8,396 nucleotides of DNA from the NCBI GenBank assembly GCA_009908925.1, contig JAAAOH010000050.1, positions 1-8,396 of the forward strand, given 5' to 3'. This document shows positions 1 through 6,582 of the stretch, one piece after another. Each line of letters opens with the position of its first letter. Positions within the stretch are counted from its first letter, which is position 1. Under the pieces are notes generated by a model. That model was not told the origin of the DNA. It searched no databases and saw only the letters and a list, made by a program, of their open reading frames with translations. Position numbers and translations under genes: made by a program. The stretch comes from Spirochaetota bacterium (GTDB lineage: Bacteria > Spirochaetota > Spirochaetia > DSM-27196 > PWMO01).

Positions 1-230
1 ATATCGGCCTCGGCGAAATCCGCATCCTCGTGGCGGCCGAGAACGAAACGGATCGGGAGAGACGCGATGGAATCGAGGGATGCGGCAAGCTCCGTCCCGT
101 CTCTCAGGTCCGTGACGGTAACCTCGGCTCCCTCGTGGGCGAAAAACCGGGCCGCGGAGGCGCCACCACCGTGGAGGCCGAGTCCCATGACGGTCACTCT
201 CGCCCCGGCGTAGGATTCAGGAGCTTTCAA
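1..230 (-). CDS. murD: UDP-N-acetylmuramoyl-L-alanine:D-glutamate ligase MurD, N-terminal part (cut by the window edge)
   Basis: MurD is the cytoplasmic ligase that adds D-glutamate to UDP-MurNAc-L-alanine with ATP in peptidoglycan precursor synthesis. Only the first 76 codons are present. They form a Rossmann-like first domain: a strand RVTVMGLG (about residues 11-18), a glycine-rich HGGG loop (20-23) that in the family contacts the UDP part, a second strand ending VTVTDLR (37-43), then IRFVLGRHEDADF, which matches the end of MurD domain 1. The central ATP-binding and C-terminal domains lie outside the window. I chose the TTG at 228-230 because AAGGAG (238-243) precedes it by 7 bases and the protein then begins MKAPESYAGARV, as MurD proteins usually do. 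This start overlaps the end of the upstream gene by 14 bases, so translation is probably coupled. The GLGLHGGG loop is an uncommon variant that I associate with spirochaetes; that link is from memory. The family call is firm, although only part of the protein is visible. Confidence 0.88.
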   Translation of the reverse strand, partial: MKAPESYAGARVTVMGLGLHGGGASAARFFAHEGAEVTVTDLRDGTELAASLDSIASLPIRFVLGRHEDADFAEAD

Positions 231-1148
231 CGACGAACTCCTTCATGTCTGATTCGTTGAGATACGCCCGTACGCGCAGACTGCTCCACGCCTCCTGCCG
301 GCTCTCATCGATCTGAGCTCTCAACCGCTGAAACGTTTCGAGGTCCTCGCTGAATGCCCGCTCCTTGAGCGCATCCTGTATCTCCTCAATATGCGGCTTG
401 AGGAAGTCCCTCGCCACATGCAAAAGCGGCGCGTCTTTCCACCGCCTCGCGGGCAGCAGGTCGATCACACTCAGGCAGACCGAGCGGTACTTGCAGTTGA
501 GCGGATAGAAGGGATAGGTCCGCTTCCCGGGCGGGAGGAACAGCTTGGAGAAGAACCTGGTCAGATCTCTGTCGAGCCAGATTCCCTGCCCGTCTCGCCG
601 ATCCAGGTCTCTGAGACGATCTGCTCCACACGAACGCCCTCGGGATCCGACTCGGAGCCCATGATGCCGGTTACGGGAATCATATCCGCCTCGACGTATA
701 GCCTGTCGGTGCGGTACGCCGGGCTCACGTCGTTCGATCCGCGCTCGGTGATTTCATGAACCGTGGGCCGAAAGGACAGGTCGAGCCTGAGCAGATAGAG
801 GTCGATCCTCCCGTCCTGCTCGTTGAGGGCGTAGAACGTGGGGCGTTGGACCTCGGCCGGGTCGAAGACGTATGAGAGGCCGTCGAAGATGGCGAGTCTC
901 CGTGCGATCAGGGTGCGGGTGAGGTCGCGCAGAGCCGAGAGGTAGTCCTCCCCCGGTCTCGAACGCCGCACATCGTGGTGGATGGGAAGCGACGGTACGA
1001 CGATCGCGGAGGGAAGGCGCAGGAAGAAGTCTTCGTTCTGGTCGAAGTGCCTGGTAAAGGCGATCGGCTCGGCGGGCGAGACCGCGATGATCTCGTTCAT
1101 GCCTGGGTCGGAATAGCCGAGCCTGATTTCTCCGGTTGCCTGCTCCAT
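217..1148 (-). pseudogene. Conserved hypothetical protein of about 310 residues, interrupted by a single frameshift
   Basis: I do not recognise this family. The first frame runs from ATG at 1148 to a TGA at 561-563 (195 residues, ending GRESGSTEI). The second frame is open from about 588 to the TGA at 217-219 and continues sensibly with GIWLDRDLTRFFSKLFLPPG, then YPFYPLNCKYRSVC, then a charged helical C-terminus ending FVVESS. Adding one base near the G runs at 584-591 joins the two into a 310-residue product. The second piece would otherwise start at an unsupported GTG at 468. No signal peptide or membrane segment is visible, so it is probably cytoplasmic. The middle is rich in beta-strand-like stretches (PTFYALNEQDGRIDLYLLRL) and the end looks helical. 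Its stop overlaps the murD start, so the two are probably cotranscribed. The upstream ATG has a promoter candidate immediately before it and no Shine-Dalgarno. The break may be a base-calling error or a true mutation. The conserved-looking second half argues for an error or a very recent mutation. Confidence 0.72.
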
Positions 1149-1156
1149 CGACGGCC

Positions 1157-1186
1157 ACTATACCCGCAGACTACAACGCTGTGCAA
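1157..1186 (-). promoter_or_regulatory. Candidate sigma-70-like promoter for the frameshifted hypothetical gene and murD
   Basis: On the minus strand a -10-like TATAGT (1157-1162) is preceded, after an 18-base spacer, by TTGCAC (1181-1186), a weak -35. Transcription would be expected to begin near 1150, about two bases before the ATG at 1148, so the message would be nearly leaderless. No Shine-Dalgarno is present between the -10 box and the ATG, which fits. This is seen by eye only; the -35 match is poor. Confidence 0.42.
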
Positions 1187-1188
1187 TG

Positions 1189-1217
1189 TTGAGCCACGGA
1201 AGGAATTGGGCTACACT
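1189..1217 (+). promoter_or_regulatory. Candidate sigma-70-like promoter for the FecR-like gene
   Basis: TTGAGC (1189-1194) and TACACT (1212-1217) are separated by 17 bases, the ideal spacing; each hexamer matches four of six consensus positions. Transcription would begin around 1223-1225, only two to four bases before the ATG at 1227. A GGAAGGA purine run (1198-1204) lies inside the spacer, too far upstream to serve that ATG. The two opposing -35 boxes are separated by only two bases. Confidence 0.42.
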
Positions 1218-1226
1218 CGCAAGTAC

Positions 1227-2378
1227 ATGTACCGGCCCTTTGCAGCGCTACTCATGCTTTTCCTCGTGACGACCTTCCTGCAGGCGCAGGAGGAGGCCCC
1301 GGGAGTCGACAGCCCGGAGACCGCGAGCCCCCGCGCCGAGGAGGCCCCCGTACCCCGGGACGGTCGCATCCCCATCGGGATGGTGCTCACCGCCGAAGGC
1401 CGGCGGCTCTCGTTTTTTCGCGAGGGCAGCGTCTCCGCCTATGATGCGTACCTCGAGCCGGTTGCCGGGCGCCCGGTCCTTGCCGGCTCACTCCTGCAGC
1501 TCGAGGAAAACACGAGTCTCGAGCTGCAGCTGCTTCCCGCCCGCACGAGAATGAAGCTTGGCGCCCAGGCGACCATCCGCCTCGAGGCCGTCGACGACGC
1601 AGGCGGCGGGCGCCTCACCATGTACTTCGGCCGCCTCCGGGCAATCGTCCCGTCGTCAGCCGCGAGCGACGTTGTCGTGGAGGGGCCCGACGCCCGCGTC
1701 ACGATTGCCCCGGGGAGCGACGTCGCAGTCGACGTGCTTGCCGACCCCGCCAACGCCGCCGTCTACACGGCGGTCTCGACCATCGCCGGGAGTGCAACCG
1801 TGCAGCCGAAACCGATCGACGCCGAGAGCGAGGTCACCGTGGTGGCCGGCGGCACGCGTGCACGTACCGTCCCGGCCGAAGCCGGCGTGGCGCTGGAGGT
1901 TTCCGACGCTCTCGAAGGGGAAACCGTGGCGTTCTGGGCGCGCCACAGTTTCGAGGCTCGGCCGGCAGGACCGGTGGCCCTCGAGGACCGATTCCCGCAG
2001 GCTTATTCCTACGTATACGGATTCTACGGCGAGCCACCGCAGCTCGCCGAGCCCCTGCCCGAGACGCAACCCGAGCCCGCCCCCGAGGACGGGCCGCCTG
2101 AGGCCGAGATAGAACCTCTGCCCACGCTTCCCGAGCTCGACCTTGCGCCGCCCGAGTTCGCCGAGCGTGACCGCACCGAGCTCCGAAACGGGGGGCTCGG
2201 GCTCATGGTCATGGGCGCGGTGTTTGCGGGTGCGGGCTATGGGGTGGACTATGCCGCCGATGCTTTCCTCAGCGATGCCGTACAGCCCGAGGGGGTCTCA
2301 CCCGGCACGGTGATGATGTACGCCGGTGGCGGCTTCTTCGTCACCGGACTCATCACCTTTCTGGTGTCACAGTTCTGA
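1227..2378 (+). CDS. Secreted FecR-like domain protein with a proline-rich linker and C-terminal membrane segments
   Basis: A protein of 383 residues. Residues 1-20 look like a signal peptide: an Arg near the start, a hydrophobic core (AALLMLFLVTTFL) and a cleavage site after LQA. Residues 21-45 are acidic, Ala/Pro-rich and low complexity. About 58-215 resembles a FecR-type beta domain: EGSVSAYDAYLEPVAGRPV, a step to LLQLEENTSLELQLL, then GRLRAIVPSSAASDVVVEGP and SDVAVDVL. That fold is known from FecR and from many envelope proteins that bind or sense. About 268-310 is a Pro/Glu linker. Residues 321-341 and 362-381 are Gly-rich hydrophobic segments that could be membrane helices. I chose ATG 1227 because it creates the signal peptide and follows a promoter candidate; an in-frame ATG at 975 would lie inside the divergent gene. 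No sigma factor or TonB receptor gene is adjacent, so a role in iron signalling is not supported. It is probably a periplasmic or envelope protein of unknown function. Confidence 0.8.
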   Translation: MYRPFAALLMLFLVTTFLQAQEEAPGVDSPETASPRAEEAPVPRDGRIPIGMVLTAEGRRLSFFREGSVSAYDAYLEPVAGRPVLAGSLLQLEENTSLELQLLPARTRMKLGAQATIRLEAVDDAGGGRLTMYFGRLRAIVPSSAASDVVVEGPDARVTIAPGSDVAVDVLADPANAAVYTAVSTIAGSATVQPKPIDAESEVTVVAGGTRARTVPAEAGVALEVSDALEGETVAFWARHSFEARPAGPVALEDRFPQAYSYVYGFYGEPPQLAEPLPETQPEPAPEDGPPEAEIEPLPTLPELDLAPPEFAERDRTELRNGGLGLMVMGAVFAGAGYGVDYAADAFLSDAVQPEGVSPGTVMMYAGGGFFVTGLITFLVSQF

Positions 2379-2406
2379 GGTCGTGCCCGCGAGCGGCCGT
2401 GGCTAC

Positions 2407-2427
2407 AAGCTTCGGATTTCCGAGCTT
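2407..2427. terminator. Imperfect hairpin between two convergent genes, possible bidirectional terminator
   Basis: AAGCT, a bulged T, then CGG pairs with CCG and AGCTT across an ATTT loop, giving eight base pairs. It lies 28 bases after the FecR-like stop and touches the stop codon of the opposing gene. No T run follows on either strand, so classical intrinsic termination is doubtful. Position is the best argument for it. Confidence 0.3.
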
Positions 2428-3890
2428 CAGGGTTCCGAGCTCGCCGCGGGTTCCTCGATGAGGGTGCCGTCGGTGCGCCGCCGTTCCATGGTCCGGTCCT
2501 CGAGCCGGTCGATCTGATAGATCACCCAGTCGCCACGGCTCTGCCGCATGTACACACGATCGACCCGCTCGAATCCGACGAGAATGCCCTCGCCGCCGCT
2601 GTCACGGTCCATACCGGTCGGGTACCACTTGTCGTATGTTACGCGAAAGGCGCGCTCGCCTTCGGCAGGGGCACGGAGTGCCTCGAGGCGAAGATCGGCA
2701 ACGCCGTATACCTGCCGTCCCTCCTCTATAGGGGGCTTCCCCTCGGCGTGCCAGTCCCGGGCGTCGATGAGGCTCGAGCGCATCTCCACAGCGGTCCGCA
2801 TGCGGGAGACCACGAACATGGTGGTGACTTCGCGAATTTCCGTGGAGCCGGCGCCGTCCACGGTAGCGTCGGCCATGATTTCATGGTCGAGTTCGTTCAT
2901 ACCGTAGTAGAAGGCCTCCACCACCTCCGCCGAAGCGTAGCCTGCGGTCTCCCGCGGCTCGAAGGAGCGGTAGAGAATGGTTGCGGGAATGGTGCCGACA
3001 AAAACCGCAAGCAGCGTGATTCCCACGTAGCGGCGCCAGTTGCGGCGGATGTGCTCCCGTCGCCTGTAGGTCCGCTCCATGCCCCGCTGTTGCGCCTGCG
3101 CCTCCTCGAAGAGCCGACCGCGTTCCTCTTCGGTGATCTCCCGGTGGGTTCCATGCTGTATCCATGACTGGAATATGTCCGTCCATCCGTCGAGGGTCGG
3201 GAGCTTCCCCTCCGGATCGGCGAGGCAGCTACGCAGGGTTTCACCTACGTCTTCTAGAATTTCGGGTACGATGTAGCGCGGATTCGCCACGAGTCCCGAG
3301 CGCATGCGCTCGGTGAGCTGCTCTTCCTCGGTATCCTCAAACGGCACCTGGCCCGTCAGGGACTGAAACGCCAGCACGGCCACCGCATAGGAGAGGTTTC
3401 GCTCGGCGTCGAGGTCGGGGTGATGGTATACCTCGTAGAACTCCCGGCGGTCCTCCGGTGACTGGAATCCCGAAATGGCGCTCACGAGCTCAGGGGGCAG
3501 GAAGAGCACACCGCCGTTCTCGAGGAACACGATGCTTCGCGCGTGCAGCACCGGCGTGGGCTGCTCCGAGGTCTTGAGCGTGCTCAATGCCCGCGTCAGT
3601 CGACTGAGGTAGGGAAGGAAACCGTCGGCTGAGTACTGCAGTACCTCCGAGAGGGTGTGCCCCTCGATGTAGTCGCCGTAGAGGTAGAGCTGTTCTTCGT
3701 GCTGCGTGAATCCGTGGATATGCCAGGTGTGAAGCTCGCCCTCGAAAACGATGATGCCGTGGGATCGCTTCATGCCGGTGAGCTTGGTTACCGCAAACCG
3801 GTTTGTGGGGATGTGCGTTGCAATCCCGAGAAAGGTACCGTCATGCCGGTCTATGCGAACCAGGCCGTCGGCAAGCTGTGAGAGTTCCAT
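2427..3890 (-). CDS. Membrane-anchored protein with a degenerate protein-kinase-like (pseudokinase) N-terminal domain
   Basis: A protein of 487 residues in three parts. Residues 1 to about 245 are cytoplasmic and resemble a decayed serine/threonine kinase fold: a hinge-like YLYGDYIEGHTLSEVL (69-84), HARSIVFLENGGVLFLPPEL (116-135) where the catalytic loop and DFG region would fall, and YHHPDL followed by an LSYAVAVLAFQSLTGQVPFED helix (155-186) like the F-helix region of kinases. No HRD or DFG motif and no clear glycine loop is present, so phosphotransfer is unlikely. Residues 250-286 are highly charged. A single membrane helix follows at about 287-307 (RYVGITLLAVFVGTIPATIL), and the remaining 180 residues would be outside the cytoplasm. 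The ATG at 3890 directly follows the upstream TAG, and AAGGGGA precedes it by 11 bases, so it is the last gene of the operon and is probably coupled. Kinase ancestry is my inference from pattern; the reading frame itself is firm. Confidence 0.82.
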   Translation of the reverse strand: MELSQLADGLVRIDRHDGTFLGIATHIPTNRFAVTKLTGMKRSHGIIVFEGELHTWHIHGFTQHEEQLYLYGDYIEGHTLSEVLQYSADGFLPYLSRLTRALSTLKTSEQPTPVLHARSIVFLENGGVLFLPPELVSAISGFQSPEDRREFYEVYHHPDLDAERNLSYAVAVLAFQSLTGQVPFEDTEEEQLTERMRSGLVANPRYIVPEILEDVGETLRSCLADPEGKLPTLDGWTDIFQSWIQHGTHREITEEERGRLFEEAQAQQRGMERTYRRREHIRRNWRRYVGITLLAVFVGTIPATILYRSFEPRETAGYASAEVVEAFYYGMNELDHEIMADATVDGAGSTEIREVTTMFVVSRMRTAVEMRSSLIDARDWHAEGKPPIEEGRQVYGVADLRLEALRAPAEGERAFRVTYDKWYPTGMDRDSGGEGILVGFERVDRVYMRQSRGDWVIYQIDRLEDRTMERRRTDGTLIEEPAASSEP

Positions 3891-4547
3891 CTATGTGTCG
3901 TTCCCCTTGTCGGACTGCCCGACGATTTCCGTTTCATCGAATACGGTTGCGGTAAAGACCTCGATCTCGGTTGACGGGTGCTGCCAGCACTCAGGTGCGA
4001 GGTGCGCTTTGTAGCAGCAATGGGTGAGAAATGTCTCCCGGTCCCAGCCCTGCTCGGTCGCAACCTGGGGCAATAGCAGCCCGGAGTGTCCGGAGGCGCT
4101 GAGCATCACGCCGTGCGTTCCGGGGATGACCTCCTCGGCTGAGGAAACGCGGCGCAGGGGCGAGAGCACCGATATCTCGAAACGGACCGTCCCGAGCTCG
4201 GGCAGGGTTATGGGGGCGAACCGCGGGTCCCGGAAGGCAGCGGATACCGCGGCATCACGTACAGTCTCATTGAGCGGCTGCCGTGCGATGATGTGTCCGA
4301 TACACCCCCGCAGTGCCGGCTCCCCTGCGCCCGGTTGGGGAGCGCGCAGGGTCACGAAGGCGCCGGCGGGCTCGAGTACGGTCTCACTCGGGGGCTCGGG
4401 ATGGGACGGGGCTTTGCCCTCGAGCTTTGCCTGCACGGCGTCGCGCGCAATACGGAGAAGGTAGCGCTGGTCATCGATTGAAAGTGAAAAGTCCTGTGCC
4501 ACAGCACTAGGAATTTGAAGCTTTTTGTCGTTTGCGGCAAGGGTCAA
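3891..4547 (-). CDS. AMMECR1-domain protein (AmmeMemoRadiSam system protein A type)
   Basis: A protein of 218 residues in the AMMECR1 family, found in all domains of life; its biochemical activity is not established. Visible family landmarks are a helical start DDQRYLLRIARDAV (25-38), the signature LRGCIG (79-84), AAFRDPRFAPI (103-113), FEISVLSPL (123-131), GTHGVML (143-149), GLLLPQVATEQGWDRETFL (156-174) and a Cys pair in HCCYKAHL (176-183). Length is normal for the family. In many bacteria this domain is linked to a MEMO1-like protein and a radical SAM enzyme; neither is next to it here. The start is TTG at 4545-4547, sharing four bases with the TGA of the upstream NFACT gene (a TTGA overlap), which implies reinitiation because no Shine-Dalgarno is visible. 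A later GTG (residue 16) is possible but also lacks a binding site. Family assignment is secure; the role is unknown. Confidence 0.9.
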   Translation of the reverse strand: MTLAANDKKLQIPSAVAQDFSLSIDDQRYLLRIARDAVQAKLEGKAPSHPEPPSETVLEPAGAFVTLRAPQPGAGEPALRGCIGHIIARQPLNETVRDAAVSAAFRDPRFAPITLPELGTVRFEISVLSPLRRVSSAEEVIPGTHGVMLSASGHSGLLLPQVATEQGWDRETFLTHCCYKAHLAPECWQHPSTEIEVFTATVFDETEIVGQSDKGNDT

Positions 4548-5980
4548 TTGCGTGGCTGGTCGAACAGACGATCGAGGCGCTCGCGTTCCACCCGTACGGC
4601 GAGGTTCTTCTCCTGGGTGGGAATGACCAGGCCGGTCTTCCCGTGCTTCGCGCGCCGAAGGTGTTTGACCTGCGTGTAGAAGAGGTCGGCCTCACCGGCA
4701 TTCTTCGCCTTGCTGTACCATACCGCGAGGTTACCCGCATCGAGGAGGACATCGAGGGGAATGGATTTTCCCGGTTTCGAGCGGACGAAGACGTAGCCGC
4801 CCGGGGCATCTCGGGTGTGCAGCCAGTAGTCGTTCCCGCGGACGTAGCGGCGCAAGAGCTCGTCGTTCTCCCGTGCGGTGCGCCCCACGAGGATGCGGAA
4901 GCCCTGTGACTCGAACTGCAGCCCCGGCCTCTGGTCGCGCTCACCGCTCTTCTGTGCAGGCTCGAGCGCCCGTGCCATCTCCCGGAGCGCGGCGAGGTCT
5001 TCAGTCTCGTCCACCTCCGCGATCTGCTCTTCGAGCTGCCGCACTCGCCGCCGCTGGTTGTCCAGTTGCTCGGTGATGTTCTCCAGGCTGTGCTTCGCCT
5101 TTTTGTGTCGCGCGTAGTACTTCTCCGCGTTTTCGTGGGGCGCGAGGTCGGGGTCGAGCTCGATGGTGGTGGGCTCATTGTCACGGAAGTAGTTGTCAGC
5201 CTCAACCCACCGGTCGCCCGGGGAGATGCGATGGAGGTTCGACATGATGAGATCACCGTAGATCCGATACTGTTCGTGGTCCTCCGCCTCCTCCTGCTTG
5301 CGCTCGAGGTTCGCCAGGTTGCGCCGGCTGCGAGAGAGCTCGGTCTGCAATCGCTTTCGCACGCCTGCGGCAACCTGCTCTTTGCGCTCATCGTGGGCGC
5401 GTCGGCCGTAGACTTCCTCGAGAAAATCGTTGAAGCTCTGCTCAGGCGGATGCCCGCGCACGGTGAAGCTTTCCAGCCGTGCCCTGCGCTTCGCCTCGTC
5501 CTCCTCGGAGCGCGAAATGTCCGCCTCCGGATCGTAGCGGGCGCCTGAGACCTCATCGCGTTTGGGGCGCCGGTAGACCGCATCGAGGATGACTCCGTCG
5601 GCGTCGGTGGCGATGACGTTGGCCGCGCCGCCCCACAGTCGGATCCACAGCAGAGTCCGTTCGCCGGCTCGCTCCACCGCCATTTTTACGATGCGCTCGC
5701 CCTCTATCTGGTAGGCGGCGACGATCCGGCCGCCTTCGAGCCGCGCGCGGAGGAACTGCTCGAAGCGCTGGGCCTTCTTCGGTTTGCCGGGCTTTCGCGA
5801 GAGGCTATGCAGGCGGGTTGCGCCCTGCTCGAGTGAAACGAGGAGATGGAAGCGCTCACCAGGGCGGTAGAGCTCGAAGACGAGGGTGCGGTAGTCGGGC
5901 TGGACCACACGCTGGACGTGGGAGTCGACGAGATCGAGCTCCTCGAGCACGAGATCAATTTCCCGCCAGTTGAGGGACAC
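4544..5980 (-). CDS. NFACT-family RNA-binding protein, RqcH/Rqc2-like, short form
   Basis: A protein of 478 residues. NFACT proteins bind obstructed large ribosomal subunits carrying peptidyl-tRNA; bacterial RqcH recruits tRNA-Ala to tag stalled chains, and some members were earlier called fibronectin-binding proteins. Seen here: an NFACT-N-like domain (about 1-140: LVFELYRPGERFHLLVSL, EGGRIVAAYQIEGERIVKM, GGAANVIATDADGVILDAV), a charged coiled-coil region (about 185-330), and a clear C-terminal NFACT-R domain (360-470: GRTARENDELLRRYV, DYWLHTRDAPGGYVFV, NLAVWYSKAKNAGEADLFYTQVKHLRR). RqcH proteins are usually near 570 residues; the missing length falls between NFACT-N and the coiled coil, where a helix-hairpin-helix segment normally lies. 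The DR pair needed for tagging in Bacillus RqcH is ER here (residues 95-96). The start is GTG at 5980, five bases after the macro-gene stop, with only a weak ribosome binding site. NFACT membership is certain; alanine-tailing activity is not. Confidence 0.93.
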   Translation of the reverse strand: MSLNWREIDLVLEELDLVDSHVQRVVQPDYRTLVFELYRPGERFHLLVSLEQGATRLHSLSRKPGKPKKAQRFEQFLRARLEGGRIVAAYQIEGERIVKMAVERAGERTLLWIRLWGGAANVIATDADGVILDAVYRRPKRDEVSGARYDPEADISRSEEDEAKRRARLESFTVRGHPPEQSFNDFLEEVYGRRAHDERKEQVAAGVRKRLQTELSRSRRNLANLERKQEEAEDHEQYRIYGDLIMSNLHRISPGDRWVEADNYFRDNEPTTIELDPDLAPHENAEKYYARHKKAKHSLENITEQLDNQRRRVRQLEEQIAEVDETEDLAALREMARALEPAQKSGERDQRPGLQFESQGFRILVGRTARENDELLRRYVRGNDYWLHTRDAPGGYVFVRSKPGKSIPLDVLLDAGNLAVWYSKAKNAGEADLFYTQVKHLRRAKHGKTGLVIPTQEKNLAVRVERERLDRLFDQPRN

Positions 5981-5985
5981 CGTTG

Positions 5986-6534
5986 TCAGCCTGCGTCCGC
6001 GTCAACGGCGCTGAGAAACGCGTCGGCGTCGTCCTGTGAGAAGAACACGAAGTAGATCGTGCGGGGCACGGTGTTGCGTCGTGCATACTCACCCACCGCG
6101 CGGTAGGCGATCTTTGCGGCCCTGTCCTTCGGGAATCCGTAGACGCCGGTGGAGATGGCGGGGAAGGCTATCGTCTGCATCGCCTCGAACGCAGCCTTAT
6201 CGAGGCTGTTGCGGTAGGCGGCTTCGAGGAGCTCGTCCTCCTGACTGTCGCCTCCGTGCCAGACGGGTCCGACGGTATGGATGACCTTCTGCGCCGGGAG
6301 TTCGCCGGCGGTGGTAACGGCCGCCTGCCCCGTGGGAAGCCCGTCCGGCCAGTCGTTCTTTCGTATCTCTTTGCACTCTTTGAGAATGGCCGGGCCTCCT
6401 GCGCGGTGGATAGCGCCGTCGACGCCGCCGCCGCCCATGAGCGAGGAGTTCGCCGCGTTTACCACGGCATCAACCTCCATCTGTGTTATGTCGCCGGTCG
6501 TAATGATAAGTCGCCCGTTCAAGAGCTCGGTCAT
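5986..6534 (-). CDS. Macro-domain protein, MacroD/YmdB-type ADP-ribosylhydrolase (O-acetyl-ADP-ribose deacetylase)
   Basis: A protein of 182 residues consisting of one macro domain. MacroD-type enzymes bind ADP-ribose and remove it from acidic protein residues or from O-acetyl-ADP-ribose. The motif order is complete: TTGDITQMEVDAVVNAANSS (12-31), the catalytic loop GGGGVDGAIHRAGG (34-47), PTGQAAVTTAG (67-77), VIHTVGPVWHGG (84-95) and the phosphate-binding FPAISTGVYGFP (124-135). The Asn in NAAN and the Asp in GVDGAI match residues important for catalysis in this class. The position before PTG, often Cys, is Leu here. The start is secure: AAGGAG precedes the ATG by 7 bases. It is cytoplasmic, lies 48 bases after folC, and is followed after 5 bases by the NFACT gene. 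No ADP-ribosyltransferase, sirtuin or toxin gene is visible nearby, so the substrate is unknown. Confidence 0.93.
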   Translation of the reverse strand: MTELLNGRLIITTGDITQMEVDAVVNAANSSLMGGGGVDGAIHRAGGPAILKECKEIRKNDWPDGLPTGQAAVTTAGELPAQKVIHTVGPVWHGGDSQEDELLEAAYRNSLDKAAFEAMQTIAFPAISTGVYGFPKDRAAKIAYRAVGEYARRNTVPRTIYFVFFSQDDADAFLSAVDADAG

Positions 6535-6542
6535 GAGATTAC

Positions 6543-6570
6543 TCCTTGGAAATCGCTCCGTGGAAATCGC
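6543..6570. repeat. 14-base tandem near-duplication covering the ribosome binding site of the macro-domain gene
   Basis: Two adjacent 14-base units on the plus strand, TCCTTGGAAATCGC (6543-6556) and TCCGTGGAAATCGC (6557-6570), differ at one base. Read on the minus strand, the copy nearer the ATG supplies AAGGAG, and the distal copy has the degraded ACGGAG. This looks like a short slippage duplication of a ribosome binding site. Confidence 0.75.
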
Positions 6571-6582
6571 TGTACAAATTCA

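Noticed and set aside
391..759. 122-residue plus-strand open frame
   Set aside because: It is antisense to the frameshifted hypothetical gene, with no ribosome binding site or recognisable product; it only arises from the opposite-strand codons.
975..1226. N-terminal extension of the FecR-like gene from an ATG at 975
   Set aside because: It would run antisense through the divergent hypothetical gene and bury the signal peptide 84 residues in; the ATG at 1227 fits a promoter candidate and a normal export signal.
4507..5583. 358-residue minus-strand open frame overlapping the NFACT gene
   Set aside because: It is Arg/Ser/Thr-rich low-complexity sequence from a shifted frame of a gene with clear NFACT-R motifs.
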